NCBI GenBank assembly: GCA_024235795.1
Contig: JACKLR010000003.1
Location: 682,001 to 746,000, forward strand
Direction of reading: 5' to 3'
DNA: 64,000 bases
Source: Burkholderiales bacterium
GTDB taxonomy: Bacteria; Pseudomonadota; Gammaproteobacteria; Burkholderiales; Nitrosomonadaceae
The notes beneath the pieces were generated by a model. The model saw only the letters and a list, made by a program, of their open reading frames with translations, searched no databases and was not told where the DNA came from. This document shows, piece by piece, positions 63,305 through 64,000 of the stretch; the first letter of the stretch is position 1, and each line of letters starts with the position of its first letter. A program made the translations under genes and the position numbers.

Positions 63305-64000
63305 TTACATTTTTCGAAATACTAGCGTTCCATTGGTGCCACCAAATCCAAAGGAATTAGACAATGCAACATTAATATTCATTCTTCGTGCTTCGTTGGG
63401 AACATAATCAAGGTCACACTTTGGATCCTGATTTTCCAGATTGATTGTCGGTGGAGAAATTTGATGATAAATAGCCAACGCAGAAAAAATAGCTTCAATA
63501 CCGCCTGCCGCACCCAGCAGATGTCCAGTCATTGATTTTGTTGAATTTACAGCAAGTTTCTTGGCATGTTCACCAAAACACCGTTTTACTGCAATGGTCT
63601 CTGCAATATCACCTAAAGGTGTTGATGTGCCATGCGCATTGACATAGTCAACTTCTGATAGATCAATCTTTGAATTTTTCAGTGCATTAATCATGCAACG
63701 CGCAGCACCTTCACCATCTTCACTCGGTGCTGTCATATGATAAGCATCTGCACTCATGCCGAAACCGGCCAACTCGGCATAAATGGTCGCACCCCTGCGT
63801 TTGGCATGCTCCAATTCTTCCAGTACCAGCACGCCGGCACCTTCGCCCAACACAAAACCATCGCGCGCCTGATCCCACGGCCGACTCGCCGCCTCAGGAT
63901 TATCATTACTCACCGACAATGCCTTGGCAGCTGCAAAACCCCCAATCGCCAAAGGTGTAACACAGGACTCGGCGCCGCCACAAATCATGATATCCGCATC
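63305..64000 (-). CDS. fabF: Beta-ketoacyl-ACP synthase II (3' part, runs off the right edge)
   Basis: KAS II condenses malonyl-ACP with acyl chains in fatty acid elongation. The visible 231 residues include MICGGAESCVTPLAIGGF, then the catalytic His blocks VDYVNAHGTSTPLGD and KSMTGHLLGAAGG. It ends SNSFGFGGTNGTLVFRKM. The N-terminal half with the active-site Cys lies outside the window. Its identity is secure, and it is followed by mltG. Confidence 0.96.
   Translation of the reverse strand, partial: DADIMICGGAESCVTPLAIGGFAAAKALSVSNDNPEAASRPWDQARDGFVLGEGAGVLVLEELEHAKRRGATIYAELAGFGMSADAYHMTAPSEDGEGAARCMINALKNSKIDLSEVDYVNAHGTSTPLGDIAETIAVKRCFGEHAKKLAVNSTKSMTGHLLGAAGGIEAIFSALAIYHQISPPTINLENQDPKCDLDYVPNEARRMNINVALSNSFGFGGTNGTLVFRKM

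Noticed and set aside
1..64000. CRISPR arrays, tRNA and rRNA genes
   Set aside because: No regularly spaced repeats, no TψC/anticodon-like motifs and no rRNA-like blocks were found by reading both strands.

Overview
This window looks like chromosome of a betaproteobacterium close to Nitrosomonas. That placement is inference, from the atpIBEFHAGDC-glmU order, the glyQ-glyS-gmhB-plsC run, a MoxR/Bat operon, moderate GC and a heavy load of IS elements and small repeats. No tRNA, rRNA or CRISPR array was recognised. Most long genes lie on the minus strand, and both window edges cut genes (glmU on the left, fabF on the right).

1-10.4 kb: glmU (partial) and the complete F1Fo ATP synthase operon, with a sigma70-like promoter upstream and a Rho-independent terminator after atpC. 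Upstream of it lie an MsbA-type ABC exporter and a small parvulin. 10.5-14.1 kb: a tightly overlapping trio on the minus strand (fatty-acid-hydroxylase-like protein, GH3-like acyl-adenylating enzyme, enolase-superfamily epimerase), which looks like an uncharacterised small-molecule or lipid pathway. 14.2-19.5 kb: a membrane PAS-GGDEF-EAL protein and a cNMP-binding patatin.

19.7-34.3 kb: mostly accessory genes. These are two exported proteins that share a beta-rich motif (one a lipase), a BrnA antitoxin with a truncated BrnT, an HNH nuclease, an SLC13 transporter, a glycine-zipper membrane protein, two related methyltransferase-like proteins, a SulP transporter, and an exported alpha/beta hydrolase fused to a seven-repeat lectin-like propeller.

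34.4-39.6 kb is a decay zone. It holds an IS256-family element inserted in a duplicated segment, one copy of a 1279-bp IS4-like element, an intact HepT/MntA toxin-antitoxin pair, and a ruined HigBA-like pair. The HigB-like gene is broken by a 141-bp MITE-like repeat and a 266-bp inverted-repeat element, and the antitoxin carries a frameshift. 39.6-43 kb encodes a FecR-TPR-outer-membrane-barrel fusion.

43-50 kb is a MoxR-DUF58-DUF4381-BatA-BatB/C-BatD operon. 50.7-55.8 kb is a translationally coupled housekeeping operon (glyQ, glyS, gmhB, plsC, YgjP-like peptidase). 56-59.4 kb is a TonB-dependent receptor gene split in frame by the second, apparently identical copy of the IS4-like element, with a perfect 9-bp target duplication. 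The right end carries a three-domain glycosyltransferase, mltG and the 3' part of fabF.

The strongest candidates for new biology are the hydroxylase-GH3-epimerase cluster, the hydrolase-propeller fusion, the FecR-TPR-barrel fusion, and the small non-autonomous elements that broke a toxin gene. A GmhB with a changed catalytic motif is also worth checking.
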